Part shown: one piece after another, positions 10,840 through 22,794 of the stretch
How the letters are laid out: each line of letters opens with the position of its first letter
Position numbering within the stretch: the stretch's first letter is position 1
Source of the DNA: Nymphaea colorata
Lineage: Eukaryota > Streptophyta > Magnoliopsida > Nymphaeales > Nymphaeaceae
Assembly (NCBI RefSeq): GCF_008831285.2
Contig: NC_045142.1
Span: 22,374,300 to 22,438,299 of the forward strand
DNA: 64,000 nt
Direction: 5' to 3'
Program-made: the position numbers and the translations under genes
Notes under the pieces: generated by a model
Databases searched by the model: none
The model's input: the letters and a program-made list of their open reading frames with translations, nothing else
What the model was told of the DNA's origin: nothing

Positions 10840-12010
10840 CTGCATTCAATCATCTAACAAGTAATCTAGTTAATTGCAATTTATTTTAAATGTGGATTTG
10901 TCAGTGTGAATTCAAATTTTGTTTTAAAATTTTATTCGAACCCTATTTTGATTTTCAGGTCCATGAAATGCATGGAAGTACAAAAAATTGGGATGGGGCT
11001 AGAGCCTTTGGTGGAGTCATACGTGGGCTGGTGTAGGCAGTTGCCCACATGGTCCTATAAACTTTCTTTATTTTCATTTTCACATATGCTTTCAACTACT
11101 TGCTTTTTTATATACATCAGTGACCCTATAGGTATGAGATTCTTTAAATTAGTGCCCTTAAGTCCAACATTTCTAACTCTAGCTGCGACAGACCATGGTT
11201 GGAGGTGGAACTAGCTACACCTAGCTAGACGATAAAATAATGAAGTGTTTGATAATTGATTGTATTAAGCTTTTTCTTAATCATGTAAAACATATGTTAC
11301 CAATTGGCAGCTTCGCCGTTGACCATCAGTGTCGAAAACTCAAGCAGCATCGATTGAAGAAATCAACAAGCGACATCCCATGACAATGCTGGTGGCTAAA
11401 GTTCAGATTCTCCTCCTCCTCATTCTTCTTCCGCCACATAAAGGAGAAAAATTTGGCCGACTTTTATTTGAATCCCTTGAATATTCAGGAATGACCCAAC
11501 CAATCCATTGTCAATTACCCATCTTACCCTTGAAGATGTTTAAGTGACGATGACATGCTTCCAGTTTCCAGTCGACCTGATCGGATCATATGAATATCCC
11601 ATCAAAGGATCTGTAATGGCCCACCAAAGCAGGATAACCTCGCGCTAACCCGTCAACTTGTAACCTCAACCTCATCTTTAGTGGCAGTACCAAAATTTTT
11701 TGACTGATCATCACTTGCTCATGTGGGCACTAACTGGTAAATGTTACAGTATTGGCTGGTGTCTAGAAATTAGTGACATAGACAGTGGATTAAATTATTT
11801 ATTTGATATCTCAATAATGCAAGGAGCTCCCTCGGCAGTTTCCCAGCAAAAAAATTACCTACTTGATATCACAAGCAGTGGCTGCCGGATGGGCATGCAG
11901 ACCAATTACATTATGATACTTGAATATATATGTTAGGTACCGGAAGACTATATATGTTGCACTTAGAACATGATAACTCGATTGTAAGATAATCTAAGCA
12001 AGGTTATCAT
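10840..12010. repeat. Inverted block 2, left copy
   Basis: The block mirrors about 51900-53220. The stretch 10840-11060 aligns base by base with the reverse complement of about 52990-53210, differing at roughly 10 of 190 positions by eye. The segment 11300-11400, at the former junction with 'tcaagcagcatcgattgaag', recurs reversed at 52625-52760 and 39380-39515. The part from about 11540 on is also repeated directly at 22795-23340. No gene is seen. Confidence 0.8.
11775..11888 (+). repeat. Dispersed repeat R1, copy a
   Basis: This is one of six copies of a 110-145-bp sequence that starts GACATAGACAGTGGATTAA and ends near CACAAGCAGTGGCTGCCGG. The others are at 13911-14046, 23136-23270, 30531-30666 (plus) and 46982-47125, 52040-52167 (minus). 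It has no coding potential. It may be part of an old LTR or miniature element. Confidence 0.75.
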
Positions 12011-12789
12011 TTGAGAGCAATGTGCTCTGCCACTCGACAACAAAGAAATGGCAATAGAAGCAAGAAAGAGGAGGAGAAAGCAAATGGAACGACAATATAT
12101 CCTTTCTCTTTCTCCTGGCCTTGTTTGTCTTCAATTTAGTTGGCCCTAGAGACTTTGGTTGTTGTTGGTGGTGGCGTTGCCTTCAATTTAGTTGATGTGG
12201 TAGAGGCCATGCATCTCTTTCATATCCATCACCAAATCCTCCTCAAAGAGCAGTTGTCTAGGGCCCTGGCAAAAATTGAGCAGGGAAATAAAGCTGCTAC
12301 TGTCAGGGAGGTTGTTCATATGAAGAATTGACCGACTCTCATGGGGTCGAGGAAATTGGGTGCAGGAAGGCAAGAAATTGTAGATGGATGGGGCGAAACA
12401 AATCCAAGTTGTTTTCAAGTTGTAGTTCAAATAGAAATTATTTTTAATGATGATTAATTCTAACATTGAATTAAGAACTTTATTTTGATTTGCAGCCTGG
12501 CAAGGCACGAAAGGAAAAGAAAATGTGGATGAAGTTGGTGCTCTGAATATCAAAGCTAGGGCTAGCTAGATGATAAAATCTTGAAGTGTCTGATAATTAA
12601 TAGCCATCATTTTTTTTCTTAATCAGGCCAGAAAATGCAGTGTTTCTTTCGAAAATGTTTGCCATGAGCCAGACCCAACTAGCATTCAATCGACCATATT
12701 TTTTGTGTTAAGACTGAACCAGTTTAAAAGGGTATTTCATCTTACGGCTCAACAAAATGGCCGAAACCTCAACCTTACCTCCATCTCCC
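12011..12789. other. Repeat mosaic, no gene seen
   Basis: 12090-12260 is a direct repeat of 23400-23610 (words around 'ggttgttgttggtggtggc'), and is found reversed near 37600-37700. The rest, to 12789, is AT-rich and shows no recognisable coding or RNA feature. Confidence 0.5.
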
Positions 12790-15061
12790 TAGAGCCTATT
12801 CTGTGTGAGGTGTCCCACAATTGCAGGTTCATTGAAATTCAACAGAATCAGCCTCTGTGATGATAAATCCTAAATAAAATGTACTTATTTCATCATCGGA
12901 AAAGAAATAATGAATCATGACAAGGTAGATCAGCACATGTAATTGTGCAAGGTCATCTGTAGACTTAGATAATGTTTGTTATTTGTAAGGTCAGGTTAGG
13001 CATCTTCCCAGATAGAAAACATACTAGAAGCATCAAACAAAGCAATGCTAGTGGAAACATATATATGTGTGTGTGTACTGAAATTAGGCAGTTATTTCTG
13101 CGCACAGACGGTTATTTTGTATTGTTAAAAACTGCCGTAAAAGTTGTATTCCATCATTGAAAACCATGGTCAAGCAATTGATCATTGCAAATGCAATCTT
13201 TTGCGATGGTTTTTATCGACACCAAACAAAAAAATAACCATCCAGCCATAGAGGTTCGTATTAATTGGATGCAAAGGCCAGTTCAAAGAGATAAAATAGG
13301 CCGACTTTTTATTGAATCCCTTGAATATTTAGAAATGATCTCGCCAATCCATTATAATTACCCTTAAACATGTTTAAAGTATGATGACATTCGTTTATTT
13401 TCCAGTCAACCTTGTACAATAGATGGCCCACCAAAGCAAAGTTACTATGATCTTTCAAAAAATTGATTCCTCATTACACGAATAAGCTCACACTAACCCG
13501 CCAACTTGTGATTCAACTCCTTCTTTAGTCGCAGATCCAATACTTTTTGGCTGAAGGGCACTATTATGTGACTGCAACTGGGTCCAGAATCATCACAATA
13601 TAATTTTGACTGATTGGTATAGGCAATGGTGCTCAACAGCCCACACTTAGCTGCAATACTGCTCTTCTTATAGCATGTTCAACGCTTATTGTGGTTACCT
13701 AAGGAACACGTTAAGATGTCTCTGTTCTTGATCAATTTGTGATTGGAATTCTTCAACACAAGAATATTCAAATGTTATTACTTAGCATTGGTTTGTGGAG
13801 AAGGGTGGAGAAACACAAAAAGTTGAACGCAATTCTCGGTAAGACACAAGAACTTGGTACATCACGAACTAATGTCACCAGCCACCGTAAGTCCCCTTGG
13901 CAAAAATTATGACATAGACAGTGGATTAATTACTATAATTTGTATATTTAATTACCTATTTAATATCACATGAATAGAACGAGGGTCTCCCTCGGCAGTT
14001 TTCGAGCACAAAAAACCTATTTGATGTCACAAGCAGTGGCTGCCGGAAGTTCATGCAGCGCAATTACATTATGACGCAAGAATTTTTGTTAGGCACTGGA
14101 AAACTATATATTTTAAACATAGAACATGATAACTCCTCAACTTGATTGCAAGTTAATCTAAGCAAGGTTATAATCAATCACCAAAATCTGGAGTACATCA
14201 CTAACCTGTGGAGTTTGTTGCATGTTGGATGGAGAGTCTATGCTTCACGCCTTCAAACTAAGCAGAGTCCAAAAATCACCAAAATGGTTTTCAGCAAGAG
14301 ATCAAGCTGAAGAAAAATAGAACCCTAAAGGGGTAGTGGCAAAGCCAAATTTCAGACTTGGGGGCAGTATTAGTTTAACTTCCAACTTTAAGGTATATAA
14401 AAAAAAAGAAGTATCAATGACTGGTACGGGAAACTGCTTACAAAATCCGCAACGTGGCTCTACTACTGTTAAAGAGTTATTTGGCAGCAGGGACACTCAT
14501 AAAATTTTCATAATAAGAACAACCCCTAAATAGGTAGACAAAATGGGGGATGCTTAGCAGAAGTCAAACCGAGCGTGAGTGACTATACACAATTTCCCTG
14601 GATCTCTTTCCTCCAAAGGAAAAGATTGCTTGGAGTTAAAAAAAGAATGGGGGATGCTTAGCTGCAGTCTAATAGACCACAAGGGACTACACACTACCAG
14701 AAAGTGAACAAACAGAACACATAACAACTGCGAACCATGAAGAAGGGATGAAACTCATATCATCAGGTGCGTGACAATTAATGCAGATTTGTTCAAAACT
14801 CAAACAGAATTAACCACTTTGACTGTTAAACCTAAGTAACATTCTATTCTAGAAAAACTAAATCAATATTTAGAAGTTCAGTAAATTAGAGATCTATAAG
14901 GGATATAATTTAGCTGGTTGGGCTAGGAGATATCCAATTAAGTTGGTGCTACATTTCTATACTGCAGCTGGAGTGGAAGCACCATACTAGTAGATGGATA
15001 TTTGGCCCCACTCACAGGCATCAATGTGGCCGCAGGCTTGGGAGTAAGGGGAAGGAGGGAG

Positions 15062-16599
15062 CTTCTGTGGGGTGACCTCCCTGCTCATTTAAAATTAGAG
15101 TCCTATATAAGTTAGGTTATTTTTTAGGAAAGGGGTCAGGACAAATTTATTTATAAAATATTAAACTTTGCCTATTGTTATTTCATCATTCAGGCGAACA
15201 AGCTGGTACGATTCAAATAGGTTGATTCAAAACAATTTTCACAGATAAAATGAAAAAAGATATTATAAAATAGAAGAAAAGGAAACACCAAATTATAAAG
15301 AACAGCACAGAAACAGTAATATATAGAAGCAAAAAAGAGGAGGAGAATGATGACAAAAGATGTCTACACGCTATTATAGATAACCTGGCCCGAGAGAATG
15401 GCAACGAGCAAACAAAAAGGTCGACCCTTCTTTTTGGGGGCGCTAGGTGGTTTGGAATTTTGATTTAAGAATGAAAAGCAAGTCCAACTTCAACTCAAAC
15501 ATGGAACCTTTTACAGTCTTGAGAGTGGATAAACATCACTCAATGCATGACTTTGAAAATATAAAATATTGTTAGCAGCCATGTAACGCCTGCCAATTAC
15601 TGCTACCATGGAAAAAAGGTACAGATAGTTTTAAAAGTGCATATATATATAATTCAAACATGCTAGATAATGTTATAAGATGAGTAAAATGAAAAGCCTG
15701 GAAGTACGATAAAAAATAGTTGCTAAAATCATCATGAACTATTGTCGCAAGATAAATAGTTGGAACCTTTTTAAAAGCAGGTTTTTAATTTTTAAGCACC
15801 TGTCAACATTCATCGTTCAATATATATATATATATATATATATGCTTCTGCGGGGTGACCTCCCTGCTCATTTAAAATTAGAGTCCTGTATACGTTAGGT
15901 TATTTTTTAGGAAAGGGGTCAGGACAAATTTATTTATAAAATATGAAACTTTGCCTATTGTTATTTCATCATTCAGGCGAACAAGCTGGTACGATTCAAA
16001 TAGGTTGATTCAAACCAATTTTCACAGATAAAATGAAAAAAGATATTATAAAATAGATGAAAAGGAAACACCAAATTATAAAGAACAACACAGAAACAAT
16101 AATATATAGAAGCAAAAAAGAGAAGAAGAATGATGACAAAAGATGTCTACATGCTATTATAGATAACCTGGCCCAAGAGAATGGCCACGAGCAAACAAAA
16201 AGGTCGACCCTTCTTTTTGGGGGCGCTAGGTGGTTTGGAATTTTGATTTAAGAATGAAAAGCAAGTCCAACTTCAACACAAACATGGAACCTTTTACAGT
16301 CTTGAGAGTGGATAAACATCACTCACTGCATGACTTTGAAAATATAAAATATCGTTAGTAGCCATGTAACGCCTGCCAATTAATGCTACCGTGGAAAAAA
16401 GGTACAGATACTCTTAAAAGTGCATATATGTATAATTCAAACATGCTAGATAATGTTATCAGATGAGTAAAATGAAAAGCCTGGAAGTACGATAAAAATA
16501 GTTGCTAAAATCATCATGAACTATTGTCGCATGATAAATAGTTGGTACCTTTTTAAAAGCAGGTTTTTAATTTTTAAGCACCAGTCAACATTCACCGTT

Positions 16600-16635
<36 letters not shown>
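15062..16635 (+). repeat. 780-bp tandem duplication in unit 1
   Basis: 15062-15843 and 15844-16635 are two head-to-tail copies, both starting near GCTTCTG(T/C)GGGGTGACC and ending in a (TA)n tract. They differ by scattered substitutions. Units 2 (31735-32570) and 3 (45640-46290, reversed) have one copy each, so the duplication is specific to unit 1. The (TA)n ends suggest misalignment or breakage at the microsatellite. Confidence 0.88.
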
Positions 16636-16637
<2 letters not shown>

Positions 16638-16982
16638 TGTCCATATTGACATTCAATCACTTAACGATTGAGATAAAGATGGACAGAAAAAAAGTATAAA
16701 CTAATAGTAAATGATAAAAATACCAATCACTTTTTTCTGTTTAGTTTTCTCTCGTCCAATTATTATAATGGTTCAAATAGTCCTTAGAGTAACTTTGAAT
16801 AATCAAAGTCACCATTTAATTTTCCTTTATATATATATAGATATATATAAGAGGCATAGAATGATATGGCCCAAATGGGCATAGCATACATGCAAACCCT
16901 CAGTGCATGAGCCTCTGCCGATGAACTATCAGCAGATGAGTGCCCATAATACGTGGGGTGAAAAGACACACACACACACACA

Positions 16983-17142
<160 letters not shown>

Positions 17143-17644
17143 ACGTGTGAGAGAGGGATTTTCATTTTCAAACACTACAAGGTTCATGGTTTAAGGATGT
17201 CAATGGACAGGTTTTGGAGTTGGGACTACCATGCCTTATAAAGGCAACACTCATGAAAAAAATTTCAAACACCACTATCTCTTCTTCCAACATATTCACC
17301 AGTTATTGCAGTCACCTTAGGTAATATGTAAAAGTGTCTGCGTCCCTCCTTCAAATATTTGTGTTTGAAAATCTTCAACTATTTGTGATCGAAAGTCTTC
17401 AAGACTAATATTACTGAGTCAAATGAAAAGACACAGAAAAAAAAAATTGCGGATGTCCAACCAAGCACTACGAGATTTACATAAGCTTAACCATTGGAAG
17501 ATGCTACCAACTTTTCTCTATTGTGATGGTTACAGGTTACACAAAGGAATACGTAACTCAGTTCGGCCACAAGTTTCTTTTCTCCACAATTTCTGAATCC
17601 AAATCCTTCCCTTCATCAGCGTCAACCTTAACTATGACTTCCAT

Positions 17645-17652
17645 TATAAATA
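17645..17652 (+). promoter_or_regulatory. TATA box of protease copy 1
   Basis: TATAAATA lies 44 bases before the ATG. The same box with the same neighbours (CATTATAAATATCAACAC) occurs before copies 2 and 3, and a diverged form before copy 4. Transcription start is inferred about 25-30 bases downstream, giving a very short leader. Confidence 0.7.
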
Positions 17653-17695
17653 TCAACACATTTCTCCTTAATACAACAGCCTTTTAACGCTCACC

Positions 17696-19026
17696 ATGGC
17701 TGCGTTTTTCTCCTCCTTAGCATTCCACCTCCTCCTGCAGCTGCTCGTGCTCCCCCATCTTCGCTTTCAAACCTCTCGGCTTTTTCATAGACTTCATTCA
17801 TCGAGACTCATCTCTCTCACCTCTCTATGACGCTTCATCCACTCTTACTCAACGAGCTGAGCAGGCGTCTCTGCGCTCCATGTTGCGCTCCCGCCAAATT
17901 GCTTCATGGTTTGCCAATTCCACCAGCATGATCTCCAGCCCCGTGATGCCTGGCTCCGGCGAGTATCTCATGAAACTCTCACTTCGTACACCATTCCGCC
18001 TCAACTGGGCCATCATGGACACTGGTAGCGACCTCATATGGACAATGTGCCGCCCTTGTGACCCCTGCTTTGGCAAAACACAATCTATGTTTGATCCACT
18101 TCAGTCGTCCACCTACAAGAGCCAGAGCTGCTATGTCAGCTCTTGCATGGAACTGGACGATCATGTCTGCACTAGCAACCAACTTTGCGGATTCAATTAT
18201 TCCTATGGAGACAAATCCTCCATAGAAGAGATACTGGCCTCAGAAACACTCTTGTTTGACAATGGTGCCGGCACCATCGAGCTTCCAGGAATTGTCTTTT
18301 GTTGTGTTCATAATGAAGGCGCTCCTGATAACACCTTGCTTGAAGTTCCTGGCCTTGTTGGCCTGGGCGGTGGTCCTCTGTTGCTTGTAAATGAGATTGG
18401 CTCTTCTATTGATATGAAATTTGCTTACTGTCTTCCTCCCTATAGCAATGAAAACAATTCCATGGGACAGCTCAAATTGGGCAAGGATGCAGGGTTTTCA
18501 GACAAGGAAGAGGTTCAAGAGACACCGATGGCACCAGGTGTTTCTCAAGGCACGTATTATGTGCTCAACCTAATTGCAACCTAATTGACATAAGCATCGG
18601 GAACAGCAGACTCAACATACAATTTGGTGGTGCACAGATGAGTGCATTGTTGGGAGATGCTAGATCGATCATTATAGACTCGGGCACCACCCTTATTTTC
18701 TTGCCAAAGATGTGTATGAGCAAGTGGCAAATAAAGTGGCTAAAGTCATAAATCATGAATGCTTCTATCCTCCAGGGCAAGATTTGCTGTGTTACCATGT
18801 AGTGAATAATGGTGATCCATATGAAGGGTTGCCAGAGATGACCTTCCATTTCGCCAATGCAGACTGGAACCTGCCACCTTCAAATATCTTTAGGATGGTT
18901 GAGAGTGGAATCACCTGCTTAGTCATTAAAGACGGAGAGATGCCCATCTTCGGGAATGTTGCCCAGCAGAACTTGCATGTGAAGTATGATCTGGGAAAGG
19001 GGCTGCTTTCTTTTGCACCAGCTTAA
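17696..19026 (+). pseudogene. CDR1/nepenthesin-like aspartic protease, pseudogene copy 1
   Basis: A family A1 aspartic protease of the plant secreted, intronless type. ATG at 17696 (CACCATGGC) opens a hydrophobic signal peptide. Comparison with the minus-strand copy shows a small deletion near 17747-17757 that shifts the frame before the propeptide, so the peptide started at 17696 stops early. From about 17757 the correct frame runs on, with catalytic DTGSD at 18018 and the Cys-rich nepenthesin-type insert, to 18584. There an 11-bp tandem duplication (CAACCTAATTG, 18566-18576 and 18577-18587) causes a stop and shift. A further 1-bp loss near 18692-18700 follows the second catalytic DSG (18677). 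The C-terminal part ends normally at 19026 (LSFAPA). Three shifts make a functional product very unlikely. Confidence 0.9.
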
Positions 19027-19037
19027 TGTACCTAGGG

Positions 19038-19040
<3 letters not shown>

Positions 19041-19127
<87 letters not shown>
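19041..19127. repeat. (TA)n tract just 3' of protease copy 1
   Basis: Pure TA of about 87 bases starts 15 bases after the stop codon. Copies 2 (34991-35059) and 4 (54868-54890) have TA tracts at the same place, so it predates the duplications and has since changed length. Confidence 0.95.
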
Positions 19128-19128
<1 letters not shown>

Positions 19129-20330
19129 CGTGATGATCTCCGTAGTTCTCTGTACTGGTCTACAATTGGCAGCATTGGACGCTGCTTATGTTTTATGTTA
19201 GTGGAATATCTGAGTGTCATGTAGTCGATGATGTTACTTTTCCATGTTGAATAAATATATATGTGTTTAGCTCTAAAGATGCTTTCCCTTCCTTTTAAGC
19301 TTAAAGCTTAACTTAGATATGACTGGGCAAGTATGAACATTAGCTACGGCTTTAACAGTCGGTAATACTCGCAGTTCTGTGCTAATAAGTAATCGTGATG
19401 GTCAAAGCTCCACCACCACAAGTCCCGTTGCCCAAACTATTACCATTGAAAATGGCCATCGCGTATTAGTTGTGTTTATTAAGACATTAGTTGCTTTAAG
19501 TTAGCACAATGGCCACGGAATGTCCCTACACGGAATTTTCGGTCGCATTACATAATGTGTTCATTGACGGTTATATACATTGCTTAACTTCTCAATGTCT
19601 TTTATGCAACTAACGACTTTAACCCTCGATGTACAATGATGGCTGTTGTAGCATGCATAGTGTACTAGCTAGCGACATATTTTCGAGTCCCTCGCACATG
19701 TTTGGAACGAATTTTGGGATCACTGATGAATATTAAACGAGTGCATGTGTAGCTAAAATTCAGAACATATAGTACTTGCTTAGTGTTTAAATCCATTAGA
19801 AGATTAATTTTTTTGTTATAAAGAAGGCATTAATTGAAACACAGTTACCTTTCTTGAAAAAAGAATATGGTGCTTTTATATTTTGTATTTTTAAAAACAG
19901 AATATTGTTATCTAAGAGAAAGTAAAAGCCTCAGCGCACGTTAGTCAAGAGACTTTACCTCGAGAATCATAGCGTAAGTGATCAAACAGTTACAGGTTCA
20001 AACAAAAAGAGGGTTACTTTGAGGAGCATATCGTAACTGCTGGTCGAGTTGAAGGGCTGGTGCGAGTCAGGTGGTCAATTCATATCCCATGAATGTTACT
20101 CCCCTGCATTATGGAGGGTGGCAAGTGCTACTCCCAAATTAAAGGAAGTAATCACGTGGTTACATTTCTCTAGACCCAGAGGTAAGAAGAAGGAATGGGG
20201 CTTCTGCCCATGATGCATGCATGCAGGCGGTGGGTTCACTGCCTCTCGCCAGTAACAAAGAAGGGTTTTCTCCACAAACAAGAGGTCCACTAGAATGTCA
20301 TCCATTTCAGAACACAGTCTACTAGAGATG
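19128..20330 (+). repeat. Shared 3' flank of protease unit 1
   Basis: This 1.2-kb stretch is closely repeated at 35060-36200 (direct) and about 53540-54840 (reversed). Copies 1 and 2 are nearly identical over long runs, for example 19330-19560 with 35270-35500. No open frame is shared. An AATAAA-like site in AATAAATATATATG near 19248 may be the old polyadenylation signal. Copy 2 lacks about 35 bases around 20140-20180. Confidence 0.85.
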
Positions 20331-21167
20331 CATCAAAGTACAAAAAATAGAGATGTGACTAGAGTCTTTGGCAGCATCACACGTGTGCTTGTGTGGGCGG
20401 TTGCCCACATGGTCCTATAAAATTTTCTTTACTTTCACTTTTACGTACGCTTTCAACTATTTGCGTACTTATATACATCAGTGACCCTATAGGTATGAGA
20501 TTCTTTAAATTAGTGCCCCTAACCTCAACATTTCTAACTGCCCCAGACCGTAGTTGGAGGTGAAACCATTGTCACAAAAAACGTGTATGGATATTATATG
20601 GCGATGTAAAAAACGGGTATAATATGACAAAGTTGTATATCTTGGGATTAAAATGGAAAAATCTCAGCAAAATTTTTTAAAATTTAAAATATTTAATAAA
20701 TGTTAAAAATTATAAAAAAGTAAAAAATTGTAAAAATAAAATGCATATAATATGAGTATAATACGCGTTTTATTCATGTTTTTTATTTTCTGACATTTTT
20801 TTGAAAAAGACACATCTTTTTAACGTTTAACATGGCTGAGATATTTTTGGCCTATTACACACATCTTTGTGGAAAAAGACGCTTCTTGTGTGACACTGGG
20901 TGGAACTAGCATAAAATAATGAATGTCTGATAATTGATTGTACTTAGTTTTTTCTTAATCATGTAATACATGTGTTATCAATTGAAACTTTGCACAATTT
21001 TTGTTTGTCAACAAGGTCTTTCTTTCATTTCACAAATGGTCCACCCTTAGCCAGACTGACCCGAATTATGACATTCGATCGACCTTTTGGTTTTTTGAGT
21101 TGAGGCAGAACCGAGTTAAAAATTCACTCAGACCTCTTCATTAATGACTGAACTCAGGCTCTCTATT
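20331..21167 (+). repeat. Block D, related to 36660-37400 and 10960-11290
   Basis: 20331-20560 and 20899-21130 match 36680-36920 and 37255-37400 in the same direction. The interval 20567-20898 is absent from those relatives and is annotated separately as an inserted element. Nothing else is recognised. Confidence 0.8.
20567..20898. mobile_element. hAT-type miniature inverted-repeat element with 8-bp target duplication
   Basis: A 332-bp AT-rich insert with imperfect terminal inverted repeats: the left end is CATTGTCACAAAAAACGTG and the right end, reversed, is CAGTGTCACACAAGAAGCG. It is flanked by GGTGAAAC (20559-20566) and GGTGGAAC (20899-20906), an 8-bp duplication with one mismatch. Uninterrupted relatives of the target (GGAGGTGGAACTAGC) exist at about 11205, 36915, 37250 and, reversed, 52845. 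The end sequence and 8-bp duplication fit the hAT superfamily; there is no transposase frame, so it is non-autonomous. Confidence 0.88.
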
Positions 21168-21513
21168 GTATTTGATGATGCCGAAATTGTGGAATTATTG
21201 AATTTTACTTTTCACTTTTAACAAAATGTGAATTGTTTTATCAAAACAAAGAATTTTGATTATATAGGCTCATTCTCAACTCAAAATTCAGGAATTTTAT
21301 TGTACCTTAGGGCATATGTCAGAATGATTTTAATTCATCAAGTCTATAATTTTAATTCATGCTTTATCAAACACATCATTCAAAATTCTGAAATCAAAAT
21401 TTTAGAATATGAAACACAAAGGAAAAATAAAACTCTAATTTTCATTTCAAATTCGAATTTTGGGTGGAATTTTAATTCTAGCTAGAATCAAAATTCAAAG
21501 TCATCAAACACCC
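21168..21513. mobile_element. Candidate second miniature element, AT-rich
   Basis: The left edge GTATTTGATGATG and the right edge, reversed, GTGTTTGATGAC form a weak inverted pair around about 345 bases of AT-rich sequence full of AATTTTGA-type words. Many plant hAT-derived elements have such ends, but I found no clear target duplication or empty site, so this call is tentative. Confidence 0.4.
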
Positions 21514-21570
21514 ATTTGATATGTATTTATTTCATTATTGAGTAATAGATAATCAACCCTGAGAAGCACA

Positions 21571-21628
<58 letters not shown>

Positions 21629-22299
21629 CTACGATCATCTATAGACATTTATAAATTGTGTTATTTTGTAGGAACCTGGGGGTCATGAGGTTGGGAATAT
21701 GCTCACATAGAAAGCAAATAAGAAACATCAAATAGAGCAATTGGTGGGTCAGGACAAATGTTTAACTAAAAAGCAAGCATGGTTGGACAATCAAAGGACC
21801 CAACTTAGTTTCTTGGATCTGCTGCCGCCTTGGTGTTTGACCTGTCAGGACAGGCCAAACATGATGTCCGCAATACCCCCAGTTTTCCCAAGAAAAAAAC
21901 TTGACGTCTTGACTAAGCCTGCAGAACCACACTATCCTGAGGCTTTCAGGGATCGTTTGGCTACATGAACATTTTTTGAATGTGTCATAAATCCTTTCAA
22001 AATTTAGGATAGATTCATGAAACACTATAAATAAAGTTTCTTGAATCAGACCCAATTTTGAGGGACATTCATAAATATTTTAATTCTTTGGGCTGAATTG
22101 TTTTGTGCACTAATGCCCAATATTCATATGACAGTTGCAGGCAACAGTCCGGTTTGTGCTGGAAGTATTGGTTAGAAGGCGATCAGTTTTTAGAGATGAT
22201 GTTAGCGACCATCAGTTTGTTTGATCGACTTTCAAAGGTGGCCAGCTATAATGAAAAATTCGGCTTCACATAATGTTTGGGCTGTTGATGAGATCTCAC
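21514..22299. other. No gene seen; TA/TG microsatellite and a mirrored 126-bp segment
   Basis: 21574-21627 is (TA)n followed by (TG)n. The segment 22140-22265 recurs reversed at about 39775-39905. An open frame at 21741-21968 resembles no family I recognise and has no relative in the paralogous blocks. Confidence 0.55.
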
Positions 22300-22530
22300 C
22301 CAATTGCCAAAATCTCTCTAGGCTGTTACAGTAGCAAGGCCTCTAAGATTCCAACCGTAAACTTCATTTGATGGCAATTGGCAACTCCTCTGTAGGCTCC
22401 TTTTCCTACAGGAGAACATTCTCTTTGTTATGGAAATCCTCTGCCCCATGGATATCCATGTCAGGATCATGTTGCGCCAACTTCCATGTATTCCTTTTTG
22501 CTCCGACGAAAATAACTTGAGACATCTGCT
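22300..22530 (-). mobile_element. LINE fragment (endonuclease start and upstream)
   Basis: The minus strand encodes WNLRGLATVTA, the conserved start of the L1-type endonuclease, then runs upstream into sequence matching 58600-58740 of the right LINE. The left LINE breaks at 10838 in exactly the shared stretch (GATGGCAATTGGCAACTCCTCTG), which is present at both places. This is the piece missing from the left arm, now 11.5 kb away. Confidence 0.8.
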
Positions 22531-22539
22531 TTCGCTTGG

Positions 22540-22794
22540 AAAATGTTGTCGGGTTGTTCGCAAGATTATGTAAATTTGGAAATATGTTTTCTTATTATCA
22601 AACTAAGAAATAATTTTTTGGAAATCTGGAAATATATTTCTTTGTCATCAAACACAGATATATATTTCTGGAAATATATTTCTCAGTCATCACATAGACA
22701 TCAAAATGGGAATCGAAAAGATTTTTCCCATTCCTTTTTTTTTCAGGAAATATATTTCCAATTCCAGATTTTCAGGCCATCAAACGCTACCTAA
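22540..22794. repeat. Sequence rich in GGAAATATATTTC units, possible miniature element
   Basis: At least four near-copies of GGAAATATATTTC lie in 250 bases, each itself an inverted repeat. The right edge CATCAAACGCTACC is typical of some hAT-like elements, but paired ends and a target duplication were not established. Confidence 0.4.

Noticed and set aside
21741-21968. 75-codon frame near 21.8 kb as a small gene
   Set aside because: No recognised domain, no paralogue with a conserved frame in the duplicated blocks, and no promoter context.
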